This document shows positions 28,057 to 35,827 of a stretch of 35,827 nucleotides of DNA, in pieces (within the stretch, counting starts at the first letter, position 1; each line of letters begins with the position of its first letter). The stretch is from Anaerolineae bacterium (GTDB taxonomy: Bacteria; Chloroflexota; Anaerolineae; DTLA01): the NCBI GenBank assembly GCA_029907165.1, contig JARYMK010000010.1, positions 1 through 35,827 of the forward strand. The letters run 5' to 3'. The notes beneath the pieces are model-generated. The model was given only the letters and a program-made list of their open reading frames with translations. It made no database searches and had not been told where the DNA came from. Made by a program: the position numbers and the translations under genes.

Positions 28057-29052
28057 CTACCCGTAGGTGATGAGCGGCAGGTCCGGCATGGTCGCCAGGC
28101 CCGGCGCGGCCTCGCGCACGCGCCTGATCGCGTTGACGGCGATGGCAACGGTAGCCCGGTCGCCGTTGGTGCCTCGCAGCGTTACCTCAAGGTCTGGTAC
28201 CCCTCGGATGACGACGGTATCGCAGTTCTCCTCGGCGTCCAGCGCGGCGAGGAAGGTCAGCACCACGAACTCGCCCTCGGGAGCAAACCCGCGCGCCGTC
28301 TGCTTCAGGCCGAGGACCCGCCCGGGCGGCACATCAAAGAACTCGGTAACCACGCGCCGTTGGGCCACCACCGGCTCCACCGCCGACTCGTACCGTGCCA
28401 GCGTCCGCCCCAGCGTGTGGAAAATCATGCCGATGGACTCTGGCAGGCCCACGTGGCCCATGCGGCCCGCGGCCATGCGCGCCTGGAACTCGTCCACCGT
28501 CAGCCCTGCGCCGATCTTGGCCTGGAACGGCCCGCGCCGCAGCGAGGCGTTCTGCGCCCGCCGGACCTCAATGTGATCCACCCGCTGGCAGATGGCCGTG
28601 AGGAACAGCGGCAGTGAGTCCATGAGGAAGCCCGGGTTCACGCCCGTGCCGAGCACCGTCTTGCCCGCGCGCTTGGCCGCCACGTCTATCTCCCGCGCCT
28701 CATCCGGGTGCGCCAGCCACGGGAACGACAATTCCTCAGCGGTGGACACCACATCCAGACCAGCATCCAACAGTTCCAGAATCTGTGGCTTGAATCGGTC
28801 AAAGTAGGAACTGGTGGCGTGCAGGGCCGCGTCGGCATCGGTACGGGCCAGGGTCTCGGCCAGAGTAGCGGTTACGGGGAAGCCCAACTCTCGGCCCAGG
28901 CCGATGACCTCGCCCGCATCGCGGCCCGCCTTGGCCGGGTCCACGTCCACAGCCCCGACGAGCACAAGGCCGTCGCGCTCGGTAACGTGGCGCGCGATGG
29001 CGCTTCCGATGGGCCCCAGACCATATTGAATCACGCGAGTGGGATTAGACAT
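28057..29052 (-). CDS. Dihydrodipicolinate reductase-like / 2,4-diaminopentanoate dehydrogenase-like NAD(P)-dependent dehydrogenase
   Basis: RVIQYGLGPIGSAIARHVTERDGLVLVGAVDVDPAKAGRDAGEVIG; GVNPGFLMDSLPL; length and motifs fit this family. Confidence 0.8.
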   Translation of the reverse strand: MSNPTRVIQYGLGPIGSAIARHVTERDGLVLVGAVDVDPAKAGRDAGEVIGLGRELGFPVTATLAETLARTDADAALHATSSYFDRFKPQILELLDAGLDVVSTAEELSFPWLAHPDEAREIDVAAKRAGKTVLGTGVNPGFLMDSLPLFLTAICQRVDHIEVRRAQNASLRRGPFQAKIGAGLTVDEFQARMAAGRMGHVGLPESIGMIFHTLGRTLARYESAVEPVVAQRRVVTEFFDVPPGRVLGLKQTARGFAPEGEFVVLTFLAALDAEENCDTVVIRGVPDLEVTLRGTNGDRATVAIAVNAIRRVREAAPGLATMPDLPLITYG

Positions 29053-29073
29053 AGGACTCTCTCCAATAGGGAT

Positions 29074-29991
29074 TCACTTGGCGGATGTGTCCGGGCGATC
29101 TGGAACCGGCTGGATCTCACGGCACCGCGGATAATTGGGGCAACCGTAGAAGGGCTTGCCCCGGTGCTCCCCCGTTGAGGCGACGCGGAGCACCATGGGA
29201 ACACCACATGCCGGACACAGCGGCGGGTCGCTGGCCAGCGCCGGGGTTGGCGACGGCTGGGCGGCGTCCGTGGCAGGCGCGCTCGCTGTCTTCGTGGAAC
29301 CCGCCGGTTTCACGGCGCGCTTCCACGCCCTCAAGAATTCGTTCCCATCGTAGAGAATGATGGGCTTGCCGCGCGCCCATTCTCGCGCTTGCGGCGTGAA
29401 ACCGCGGACGGCGACGATAGCCCCCTTGTCCGCCTTCTCATGTTGCATCATCCCGTAGAAGTCGCGGACGACGGGCTCGCCCACGGGCGTGCGCCAGCGC
29501 TTGCATTGAACGACCCACTTCTCGCCGTTGGCTGCCCGAACGCGGACATCCACCCCATGGTCGCCGAGGGAACCCGTGCGCTTCGCGTCGTGTCCATACG
29601 CGCGGTACAGGTCGGCGACCATCTCCTCAAACTCGCGGGGAGACAGCGCCAACAGATCGTCCACCGTCGCGACCCGGCCAAACTTCCCGCCCGGGGCGCG
29701 CAGCACGTTCCGCGCGATCACGCCCAGTTGCACCAGGCCCAGCCCGGCTCCGACCACAAGGAACCAGCCCGTGCTCTGGGGCTCGGGAATGAGCAGCGAT
29801 TGCATGATGGGAGCGGGGTTGAAAACAAGCACCAAACGCATCAGCCCCAGGAACGCCCAGATGGCAAGCGCCGTGCGCAGGAGATTTCTGCGCGCATTGA
29901 TGACCGACGAGACCAGGAGAAAGGGCCAGAAATCAAACACTAGGTCAAACATGGGGAAGAGGATATCCATCAGCCCGATGTTGGCTCTCAT
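29074..29991 (-). CDS. Membrane-anchored Mrr-type restriction endonuclease-like protein with topoisomerase C4 zinc ribbon
   Basis: Two to three N-terminal hydrophobic segments; LSPREFEEMVADLYRAYGHDAKRTGSLGDHGVDVRVRAANGEKWVVQCKRW (D...QxK); C-term CPACGVPMVLRVASTGEHRGKPFYGCPNYPRC. Confidence 0.88.
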   Translation of the reverse strand: MRANIGLMDILFPMFDLVFDFWPFLLVSSVINARRNLLRTALAIWAFLGLMRLVLVFNPAPIMQSLLIPEPQSTGWFLVVGAGLGLVQLGVIARNVLRAPGGKFGRVATVDDLLALSPREFEEMVADLYRAYGHDAKRTGSLGDHGVDVRVRAANGEKWVVQCKRWRTPVGEPVVRDFYGMMQHEKADKGAIVAVRGFTPQAREWARGKPIILYDGNEFLRAWKRAVKPAGSTKTASAPATDAAQPSPTPALASDPPLCPACGVPMVLRVASTGEHRGKPFYGCPNYPRCREIQPVPDRPDTSAK

Positions 29992-30009
29992 GAGACGCCC
30001 TCCATGCGC

Positions 30010-30267
30010 TCAGCGAAGATCCACCCGTTGCCCAGCACGCACGTGCGCGGCGGCGATGCCAACCCGCACGCCCGCGCGGATGACCGGCCTGCCCCGCGGG
30101 ATGTCCCGAATCGCCAGCAGGCACCCAAAAGGCACGTCATCGGCCGCGGTAACGCTGATTTCCTCGCCTCCGCGCCGCACGCGAACCGCCGTGCCCGCCG
30201 CAATATCATATTCGGCCATGACGACATTGTCAAATTCATGCGTCGTTTGCAGCGTATCTGCTCTCAC
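30010..30267 (-). CDS. SAF-domain protein, UxaA/altronate dehydratase small-subunit-like
   Basis: AAGTAVRVRRGGEEISVTAADDVPFGCLLAIRDIPRGRPVIRAGVRVGIAAAHVRAGQRVDLR resembles the SAF module of altronate dehydratases. Confidence 0.7.
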   Translation of the reverse strand: MRADTLQTTHEFDNVVMAEYDIAAGTAVRVRRGGEEISVTAADDVPFGCLLAIRDIPRGRPVIRAGVRVGIAAAHVRAGQRVDLR

Positions 30268-30271
30268 GGCT

Positions 30272-32341
30272 TCACCTCAACCGCATCCAGGCTTCCATCA
30301 CTTGCCGAACGATGGGCGCGGCAAACTTGCTGCCCTCGCCCACGTTCTCCACGACTGCGGCCACGACAATCTGCGGGTCGTCCGCAGGCGCGTACCCCAC
30401 CCACCACGAGTGCGGCAGTTCAAAGATGTTCTCGGCGGTGCCGCTCTTGCCCGCCACTGTAATGGGCATCCCCTGGAAGACGCGCCACGAAGTGCCATAC
30501 GGCGGTTGAGTTACCCCTTCCAGCCCGCGCCGTATGGAGGCCAGATGCTCCGCAGACAGGGGGAGCCGCCCGATGACTTCCGGTTGGATCACGATGCCCT
30601 GCTCGCCCTCGGTCCAGGCGGGCACCTCGGCCACCACGTGCGGGCGATACAGCGTGCCCCCGTTGGCGATGGCGGCGTACAGCGTCGCGATCTGGAGCGG
30701 GGTTACCAGCAGGTCGCCTTGGCCGATGGCGAGGTTGATGCCGTCGCCAGGGTACCATGCCTCGCCGCGCACCTGGCGCTTCCAGGCGTCATCGGGCACC
30801 AGGCCCGTGGTCTCGCCAGGCAGGTCTATCCCTGTGGCTCTACCCAGGCCGAAGGCGCGGGCCATGTTGGAAAGGGCGTTGGCGTCCGCCTCGTAGAGCG
30901 CCTTGCCCAGGGTGTAGAAGACCACGTCACACGACTGGGTCAGCCCGCGCACCAAATCCAGCGTACCATGCACACCGTAACATTTCCACGTGCGGTTGTA
31001 CGCGGAGAACGCCCCGGTGCACGTAAACGTGCTGTCGGCGGTGAACCTCGCGTTTTCCAGCGCCGCTGCCATCGTAACCACCTTGAAGATGGAACCTGCC
31101 GGGTACACGGCCTGCGTCGTGCGGTTGAGCAGGGGCTTGCGGGCGTCGCCCGTGAGCGCGTTCCACACCGAGGCCGACACGCCCGCGGCGAAATCGTTGG
31201 GGTCAAAGGCGGGGTAACTGACCAGGGCCAGCACCGAGCCATCGCGCGGGTCCAGCGCCACGATAGCGCCGGTGCGGTCGCCGAGCGCCTCGGTCGCTGC
31301 CTGCTGCAACGCGGTGTTGAGGGTAACGACGACGTTGCGCGAATGCACGGCGGGGCGTTGCGCCACAATGCCGCGCACTTGTCCTTCCTTCGTGAGCACG
31401 ACCAGTTGCGCGCCGCGCTGCCCGGCCAGGTACGGCTCGGCCCAGGCTTCCAGGCCGCTCTTTCCGACGAAGTCCCCGCTCTGATAGCCCTTCATGTGCC
31501 AGGTCTTGAGTTCGTCTTCGCTGATCTGTCCCAAATAGCCCACAACGTGGGCGAAAAGAGGCCCATCAGGGTAGGCGCGGCGGAACGTCTCGCGCATTTT
31601 TATCCCTGGGTCGGCGCGCAGATCGTCATAGAACGCCTGGGCCTGTTCGGGCGCGATGTCGCCGACAGGCATGAACCAATCGCCGCGGGGCGCGTTCTTG
31701 TACTTGTCCTGTATCGCGGCGGGCGCCCGCCCGAAGACGCGGCTCAACGAGGCCAGCAGGATGCGCTCGTCCTGGATATGAGCCGGGACAACGCCCACCG
31801 TTACATAGGTGGCCTGGGCCGCCAGCGCGTGCCCCGCGCGGTCGTAGATGTTCCCCCTGATCGAGGTTTGGTAGAGGACGTGCACCGTGTCCCCTGGCTG
31901 CATCTCGGGAAGGATGGCCGCAGGCGACCACCGCACCCGCCACTCATCCCCCACCAGGGCCAGCGCCAGGACGTTCTCGCGCTCAAAGTCGCCCACGACC
32001 TGGCTGCGGTAGGCCACGCGAAACCGCGCCCGCGCCTGATCCTTGTCCACGAGGAGCGAGATAACCTGAGCGTTCAGGGCAGTGAGTTTGGCTGCGCTGG
32101 CGAAGTTGGCGTAGGCTTTGGTGAAGGCCTCCTCGGCATAGGCCACTTGGTCGTCGGGCGACAGGAGGCGGTACATCTCAGAGTAGCGCGCCTGGCTCCA
32201 GGCGGTCAGGAACGCGCTGACCACCTCGGCGGGGTCGTTGGTCGCCGTGGGCATCGCGGGCGGGGTCGGCGCAGGTTTGCAGGCCGAGACCGCCACGAGG
32301 ACGGCCAGCAATGCAGGGATGATCGCGCGCAGCCTGAACAT
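30272..32341 (-). CDS. Class B penicillin-binding protein, lipoprotein with MecA-type N-terminal (NTF2-like) domain
   Basis: Lipobox VSAC; NTF2-like DPAEVVSAFLTAWSQARYSEMYRLLSPDDQ; TSIRGNIYDRAGHALA; PAGSIFKVV (SxxK); SCD; AGKSGTAEN. Start near 32341/32347 because a promoter lies at 32397-32425; the 808-aa ORF is over-extended. Confidence 0.92.
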   Translation of the reverse strand: MFRLRAIIPALLAVLVAVSACKPAPTPPAMPTATNDPAEVVSAFLTAWSQARYSEMYRLLSPDDQVAYAEEAFTKAYANFASAAKLTALNAQVISLLVDKDQARARFRVAYRSQVVGDFERENVLALALVGDEWRVRWSPAAILPEMQPGDTVHVLYQTSIRGNIYDRAGHALAAQATYVTVGVVPAHIQDERILLASLSRVFGRAPAAIQDKYKNAPRGDWFMPVGDIAPEQAQAFYDDLRADPGIKMRETFRRAYPDGPLFAHVVGYLGQISEDELKTWHMKGYQSGDFVGKSGLEAWAEPYLAGQRGAQLVVLTKEGQVRGIVAQRPAVHSRNVVVTLNTALQQAATEALGDRTGAIVALDPRDGSVLALVSYPAFDPNDFAAGVSASVWNALTGDARKPLLNRTTQAVYPAGSIFKVVTMAAALENARFTADSTFTCTGAFSAYNRTWKCYGVHGTLDLVRGLTQSCDVVFYTLGKALYEADANALSNMARAFGLGRATGIDLPGETTGLVPDDAWKRQVRGEAWYPGDGINLAIGQGDLLVTPLQIATLYAAIANGGTLYRPHVVAEVPAWTEGEQGIVIQPEVIGRLPLSAEHLASIRRGLEGVTQPPYGTSWRVFQGMPITVAGKSGTAENIFELPHSWWVGYAPADDPQIVVAAVVENVGEGSKFAAPIVRQVMEAWMRLR

Positions 32342-32396
32342 GTACATCTCCAATGCGAACGGGACTCCTGCCCCAGGCACTCCCTGATACGGCACA

Positions 32397-32425
32397 AGTA
32401 TAGCGCGAGAGGGCGGTTCCGTAAA
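32397..32425 (-). promoter_or_regulatory. Promoter of the PBP operon
   Basis: Reverse complement TTTACG-17 nt-TATACT. Confidence 0.6.
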
Positions 32426-32569
32426 ATGGGCGGTGGCGAGTTTCGGGCGCGACCCGTGTTGGCAGCAGGGTGCGACCCACTTCCGGAAGTCCATCATACC
32501 TGAAGTCCGGCGGAGGCTCGGAGCGTGTGCGTGTTGATCACAAACAGGAAGACAGCACCAAAACGCGAT

Positions 32570-32598
32570 TTGGGAAAACAGGACAAAGGTGGTATAAT
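32570..32598 (+). promoter_or_regulatory. Promoter of the ppdK leader
   Basis: TTGGGA-17 nt-TATAAT. Confidence 0.7.
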
Positions 32599-32604
32599 GT
32601 TGGG

Positions 32605-32712
32605 TTGGTGAATCCCAGGCCGTAGCCGGTACATTCCCGGTCTCACACCGGCAGAGCACGGCCCGCAACGAAGGGGCAGACAGGCAGCCGCGGGACACCC
32701 CCGGCTGCTTTT
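32605..32712 (+). ncRNA. Structured 5' leader RNA of ppdK ending in an intrinsic terminator; candidate riboswitch/attenuator
   Basis: Stacked helices GGCCGT(32618-23)/ACGGCC(32658-63) and GCCGGT(32625-30)/ACCGGC(32647-52), then terminator GCAGCCG...CGGCTGC-TTTT at 32684-32712, all between promoter and ppdK. Confidence 0.55.
32684..32712 (+). terminator. Intrinsic terminator within the ppdK leader
   Basis: GCAGCCG-C-GGG-ACA-CCC-C-CGGCTGC-TTTT; about 37 nt upstream of the ppdK start. Confidence 0.65.
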
Positions 32713-32748
32713 GTGCGATTGCAATAGATTCGGAAGGAGGCTTATGAA

Positions 32749-35532
32749 ATGACCAAGAAGTGGGTCTACATGTTCCACGAAGGCAACGCCAGCATGAAGA
32801 ACTTGCTGGGCGGCAAGGGCGCAGGGCTATCCGAAATGACCAACGCGGGGCTTCCTGTCCCGCCCGGGTTCACCATCACCACCGAGGCCTGCAACGCCTA
32901 CTACGCTTCGGGCAAGAAGTTCCCCGAAGGCATGTGGGAGCAGGTTCTCGCCGCGATGAAGGAAGTGGAGAAGGCCACCGGCAAGAAGTTCGGCGACCCC
33001 AAGAATCCCCTGCTGGTCTCCGTGCGCTCGGGCGCGCGCGTGTCCATGCCCGGTATGATGGACACTGTCCTCAACCTCGGCCTGAACCCCGACACGGTGC
33101 AGGGCCTCATCGCCTTGACCCGCAACGAGCGGTTCGCCTACGATGCCTACCGCCGCTTCATCCAGATGTTTGGCCGCATCGTCATGGGCATTGATGGCCG
33201 CAAGTTTGAGGAAAAACTGGAAGAAATCAAACACAAGCACGACGCGCAACTGGACACTGACCTGGGCGCCGAGGCGATGAAGGAAGTCGTCGTCGAGTTC
33301 AAGAAGTTGTACAAGCAGGAAATCGGCGAGGAGTTCCCCACCGACCCGTACAAGCAGTTGGAACTGGCCATCGGCGCGGTGTTCGGCTCGTGGATGGGCA
33401 AGCGCGCCGTGGACTACCGCAACTTCTACAAGTTGCCTCACGACTGGGGCACGGCGGTCAACGTCGTAACCATGGTCTTCGGCAACATGGGCGAGGACTC
33501 GGGCACGGGCGTGGCCTTCACCCGCAACCCCGCCACTGGCGAGAAAGTCCTGTACGGCGAGTATCTGCAGAACGCCCAGGGCGAGGACGTGGTCGCGGGC
33601 ATCCGCACCCCAAAGAAGATCGCCCAACTGGCCCAGGACATGCCAGAGGTGTACCAGCAGTTTGCCGAGGTCGCGGAGAAACTGGAAAAGCACTACCGCG
33701 ATATGCAGGACATGGAGTTCACCGTGGAGCGCGGCAAACTGTGGATGCTCCAGACCCGCGCGGGCAAGCGCACAGCGGCGGCCGCGGTCAAGATCGCCGT
33801 GGACATGGTGCGCGAGGGCCTCATCACGAAGGAAGAGGCGCTCCTGCGCGTGGAGCCTTCGCAGGTCAACCAGTTGCTCCTGCCCCGCTTTGACGTAAAA
33901 GCAAAGGAAGAGGCCGAGAAGGCGGGCCGACTGCTGGCCAAGGGCCTCAACGCGTCGCCGGGTGCGGCCTACGGGTTCGCCGCCTTTGACGCCGACACCG
34001 CCGAGGAATGGGGCAAGCAGGGCAAGCGCGTCATCCTGGTGCGCCCCGAAACGTCGCCCGACGACGTGCACGGCATGCTGGCGTCCAGGGGCATCCTCAC
34101 CCAGCGCGGCGGCGCGACGAGCCATGCGGCGGTGGTAGCCCGTGGGCTGGGCCTGCCGTGCGTGGCCGGCTGCGAGGCCATCCACGTGAACGAGGATGCG
34201 AAGCAGTTCACCGTCAACGGCAAGGTGATCAGGGAAGGCGACGTCATCTCCATTGACGGCGGCACCGGTGAGGTCTTTGAGGGCCAGGTGCAGACCATTG
34301 ACGCCAACTTCGCCGATGAGAAGGACCTGGCCACCCTGCTGGAATGGGCCGATGAGGTGCGGCGGCTTGGCGTGTGGGCCAATGCCGACTACCCGCGCGA
34401 CGCCCGCCGCGCCCGCGAGTTCGGCGCCACGGGCATCGGTCTGTGCCGCACCGAGCACATGTTCTTTGAGGCCGACCGCCTGCCCATCGTCCAGAAGATG
34501 ATCCTCGCCGAGTCCGAGGAGGAGCGACAGAAGTACCTGGATCAACTCCTGCCGGTGCAGCGGGGCGACTTTGAGGGCATCTTCCAGGCGATGGACGGCT
34601 ATCCGGTCATCATCCGCCTGATTGACCCGCCGCTTCACGAGTTCCTGCCTAGTTATGAGGGGCTTCTGCGCGATGTAACGCGGCTCCAGATGGCCCGGCA
34701 CAAGCCTGAACTCCTGGAACTGGAGAAGGCCAGCCGTGAGGACGAGGAACTGCTGGAGGAGGTCAAGAAGGCGGGCAACGGCGACCTGGCCAAGGGAATC
34801 CAGGCCGTTCTCCCCGAGAAGGTCAAGATGCTCCACGCCGTGGAGAAGATGCGCGAGATGAACCCCATGCTGGGGCTGCGCGGCATCCGCCTGGGCATCA
34901 CGTTCCCGGGCATCACCAAGATGCAGGTGCGCGCCATCTTTGAGGCGGCGTGCAACATGGCCAAGCAGGGTGTCGTGGTCAAGCCCGAAGTCATGATTCC
35001 CCTCACCGGCCACTACAACGAGTTGAAGGTCGTGCGCGAGATGCTGGAGCCCATCGCCAAGGAGGTGATGGAGGAGAAAGGCGTGCACGTGGAGTACAAG
35101 TTTGGCACGATGATTGAGATTCCGCGCGCGGCGCTCACCGCCGGCGAGATCGCCCAGTACTCCGAGTTCTTCTCCTTCGGCACCAACGACCTGACGCAGA
35201 CCACCTTCGGCTACTCACGCGACGATGCCGAGGGCAAGTTCCTACTGAAGTACGTGGAAGACAAGATTCTGCCCGAGAACCCGTTCCAGGTGCTGGACCG
35301 GCCGGGCGTGGGGCGGCTCATCAACATCGCCGTTACCGAAGGTCGCCAGACCCGGCCCGAACTGGAAGTAGGCATCTGCGGCGAGCACGGCGGCGACCCC
35401 TCGTCCATTGAGTTCTGCCACAGCGCGGGCCTGAACTACGTCTCCTGCTCACCGTTCCGGGTGCCGGTGGCGCGCCTCGCCGCGGCCCAGGCAGCCCTCA
35501 AAGAGAAGATGAGCGTGGAGCGAGACCGGTAG
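32749..35532 (+). CDS. ppdK: Pyruvate, phosphate dikinase
   Basis: KKWVYMFHEGNASMKNLLGGKGAGLSEMTNAGLPVPPGFTITTEACNAYY; GMLASRGILTQRGGATSHAAVVARGLGLPCVAGC (catalytic His); GICGEHGGDPSSIEFCHSAGLNYVSCSPFRVPVARLAAAQA. Confidence 0.97.
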   Translation: MTKKWVYMFHEGNASMKNLLGGKGAGLSEMTNAGLPVPPGFTITTEACNAYYASGKKFPEGMWEQVLAAMKEVEKATGKKFGDPKNPLLVSVRSGARVSMPGMMDTVLNLGLNPDTVQGLIALTRNERFAYDAYRRFIQMFGRIVMGIDGRKFEEKLEEIKHKHDAQLDTDLGAEAMKEVVVEFKKLYKQEIGEEFPTDPYKQLELAIGAVFGSWMGKRAVDYRNFYKLPHDWGTAVNVVTMVFGNMGEDSGTGVAFTRNPATGEKVLYGEYLQNAQGEDVVAGIRTPKKIAQLAQDMPEVYQQFAEVAEKLEKHYRDMQDMEFTVERGKLWMLQTRAGKRTAAAAVKIAVDMVREGLITKEEALLRVEPSQVNQLLLPRFDVKAKEEAEKAGRLLAKGLNASPGAAYGFAAFDADTAEEWGKQGKRVILVRPETSPDDVHGMLASRGILTQRGGATSHAAVVARGLGLPCVAGCEAIHVNEDAKQFTVNGKVIREGDVISIDGGTGEVFEGQVQTIDANFADEKDLATLLEWADEVRRLGVWANADYPRDARRAREFGATGIGLCRTEHMFFEADRLPIVQKMILAESEEERQKYLDQLLPVQRGDFEGIFQAMDGYPVIIRLIDPPLHEFLPSYEGLLRDVTRLQMARHKPELLELEKASREDEELLEEVKKAGNGDLAKGIQAVLPEKVKMLHAVEKMREMNPMLGLRGIRLGITFPGITKMQVRAIFEAACNMAKQGVVVKPEVMIPLTGHYNELKVVREMLEPIAKEVMEEKGVHVEYKFGTMIEIPRAALTAGEIAQYSEFFSFGTNDLTQTTFGYSRDDAEGKFLLKYVEDKILPENPFQVLDRPGVGRLINIAVTEGRQTRPELEVGICGEHGGDPSSIEFCHSAGLNYVSCSPFRVPVARLAAAQAALKEKMSVERDR

Positions 35533-35561
35533 CGCATTCGCTGCCCGACCAGAACACACAC

Positions 35562-35598
35562 AATCGGCAGGGGGCGCACACTCCCTGCCGATTTGTAT
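35562..35598 (+). terminator. Intrinsic terminator of ppdK
   Basis: AATCGGCAGGG-10 nt-CCCTGCCGATT-TGTATT, perfect 11-bp stem. Confidence 0.8.
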
Positions 35599-35622
35599 TA
35601 TGGGAGGATATGGGAGGATAGG

Positions 35623-35827
35623 ATGCTCAATTCGGAAACGATCACATCTGCGTTGGAACCCGTCGCGCGGTTGCTGTTGGTGGTGCTGCTCGCAGCGGCC
35701 ATCGGGCTGCTGCTTTCGGCGGGCGCGGCCTTCCTGCTGGAGTATCTGGACGACACGCTCAAGAGCCCGGACGACGTGCAGAGCGTGCTGGGGATCACCG
35801 CGCTCGGCGCAGTGCCGCGGCTGGAAG
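35623..35827 (+). CDS. Wzz / BY-kinase-like protein, N-terminal fragment (runs off window)
   Basis: Manual translation from ATG 35623: MLNSETITSALEPVARLLLVVLLAAAIGLLLSAGAAFLLEYLDDTLKSPDDVQSVLGITALGAVPRLE; EYLDDTLKSPDDV is typical of the second TM/juxtamembrane part of chain-length determinant/BY-kinase proteins. Confidence 0.65.
   Translation, partial: MLNSETITSALEPVARLLLVVLLAAAIGLLLSAGAAFLLEYLDDTLKSPDDVQSVLGITALGAVPRLE

Noticed and set aside
29528-32503. 991-aa plus-strand ORF antisense to the dehydrogenase-Mrr-SAF-PBP operon
   Set aside because: Spans four convincing genes on the opposite strand; Arg/His/Gly-rich shadow ORF typical of high GC; no family motifs.
32605-32712. Assignment of the ppdK leader to cobalamin, glycine or FMN riboswitch classes
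   Set aside because: Fragments such as GGTGAATCCC or CGAAGGGGCA look suggestive, but the ordered conserved cores of these classes are not present; needs Infernal.
32744-32752. ATG-AAA-TGA mini-ORF overlapping the ppdK start
   Set aside because: SD spacing (3 nt) too short for this ATG; suits the ppdK ATG (8 nt). Probably incidental.
32827-35088. 753-aa minus-strand ORF antisense to ppdK
   Set aside because: Shadow of ppdK codons; low-complexity His/Leu/Gly-rich composition.

Overview
High-GC bacterial chromosomal window, probably Chloroflexota or similar (inferred from gene style only). Mostly housekeeping and accessory operons. Left to right: 5' part of an IS630-like transposase (-); SMR/EamA-like transporter, imidazolonepropionase (hutI), penicillin acylase and GH1 beta-glucosidase (-); asnS (-), divergent from a 1.4-kaa two-part beta-propeller lipoprotein (+); a nonulosonic-acid cassette (-) of a cytidylyltransferase-PseG fusion, a NeuB synthase and a flippase; tRNA-Gly(CCC) with its own promoter and terminator (-); a mazG/yabN-pyrFE fusion-pyrD-pyrK operon (+); a flavin disulfide oxidoreductase (-); a small unknown gene (-); mutL (+) coupled to a frameshifted methyltransferase (+); a YgbA-family protein (-), divergent from a dynamin-like GTPase (+); a short tandem hairpin repeat array; a compact minus-strand operon of PBP with MecA-type N-domain, SAF/UxaA-like protein, membrane Mrr-type nuclease with zinc ribbon, and a DapB/Ord-like dehydrogenase; ppdK (+) behind a promoter and a structured leader ending in an intrinsic terminator; and the start of a Wzz/BY-kinase-like gene at the right edge. 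Best follow-up targets: the ppdK leader RNA (possible new riboswitch or attenuator), the PBP-SAF-Mrr-dehydrogenase operon, the NeuA-PseG fusion cassette, a dispersed palindromic repeat that occupies the mutL 5'UTR, and the antizyme-like UCC-UAG-U frameshift site in the methyltransferase. All calls come from reading the sequence and remembered family motifs; no searches were run.
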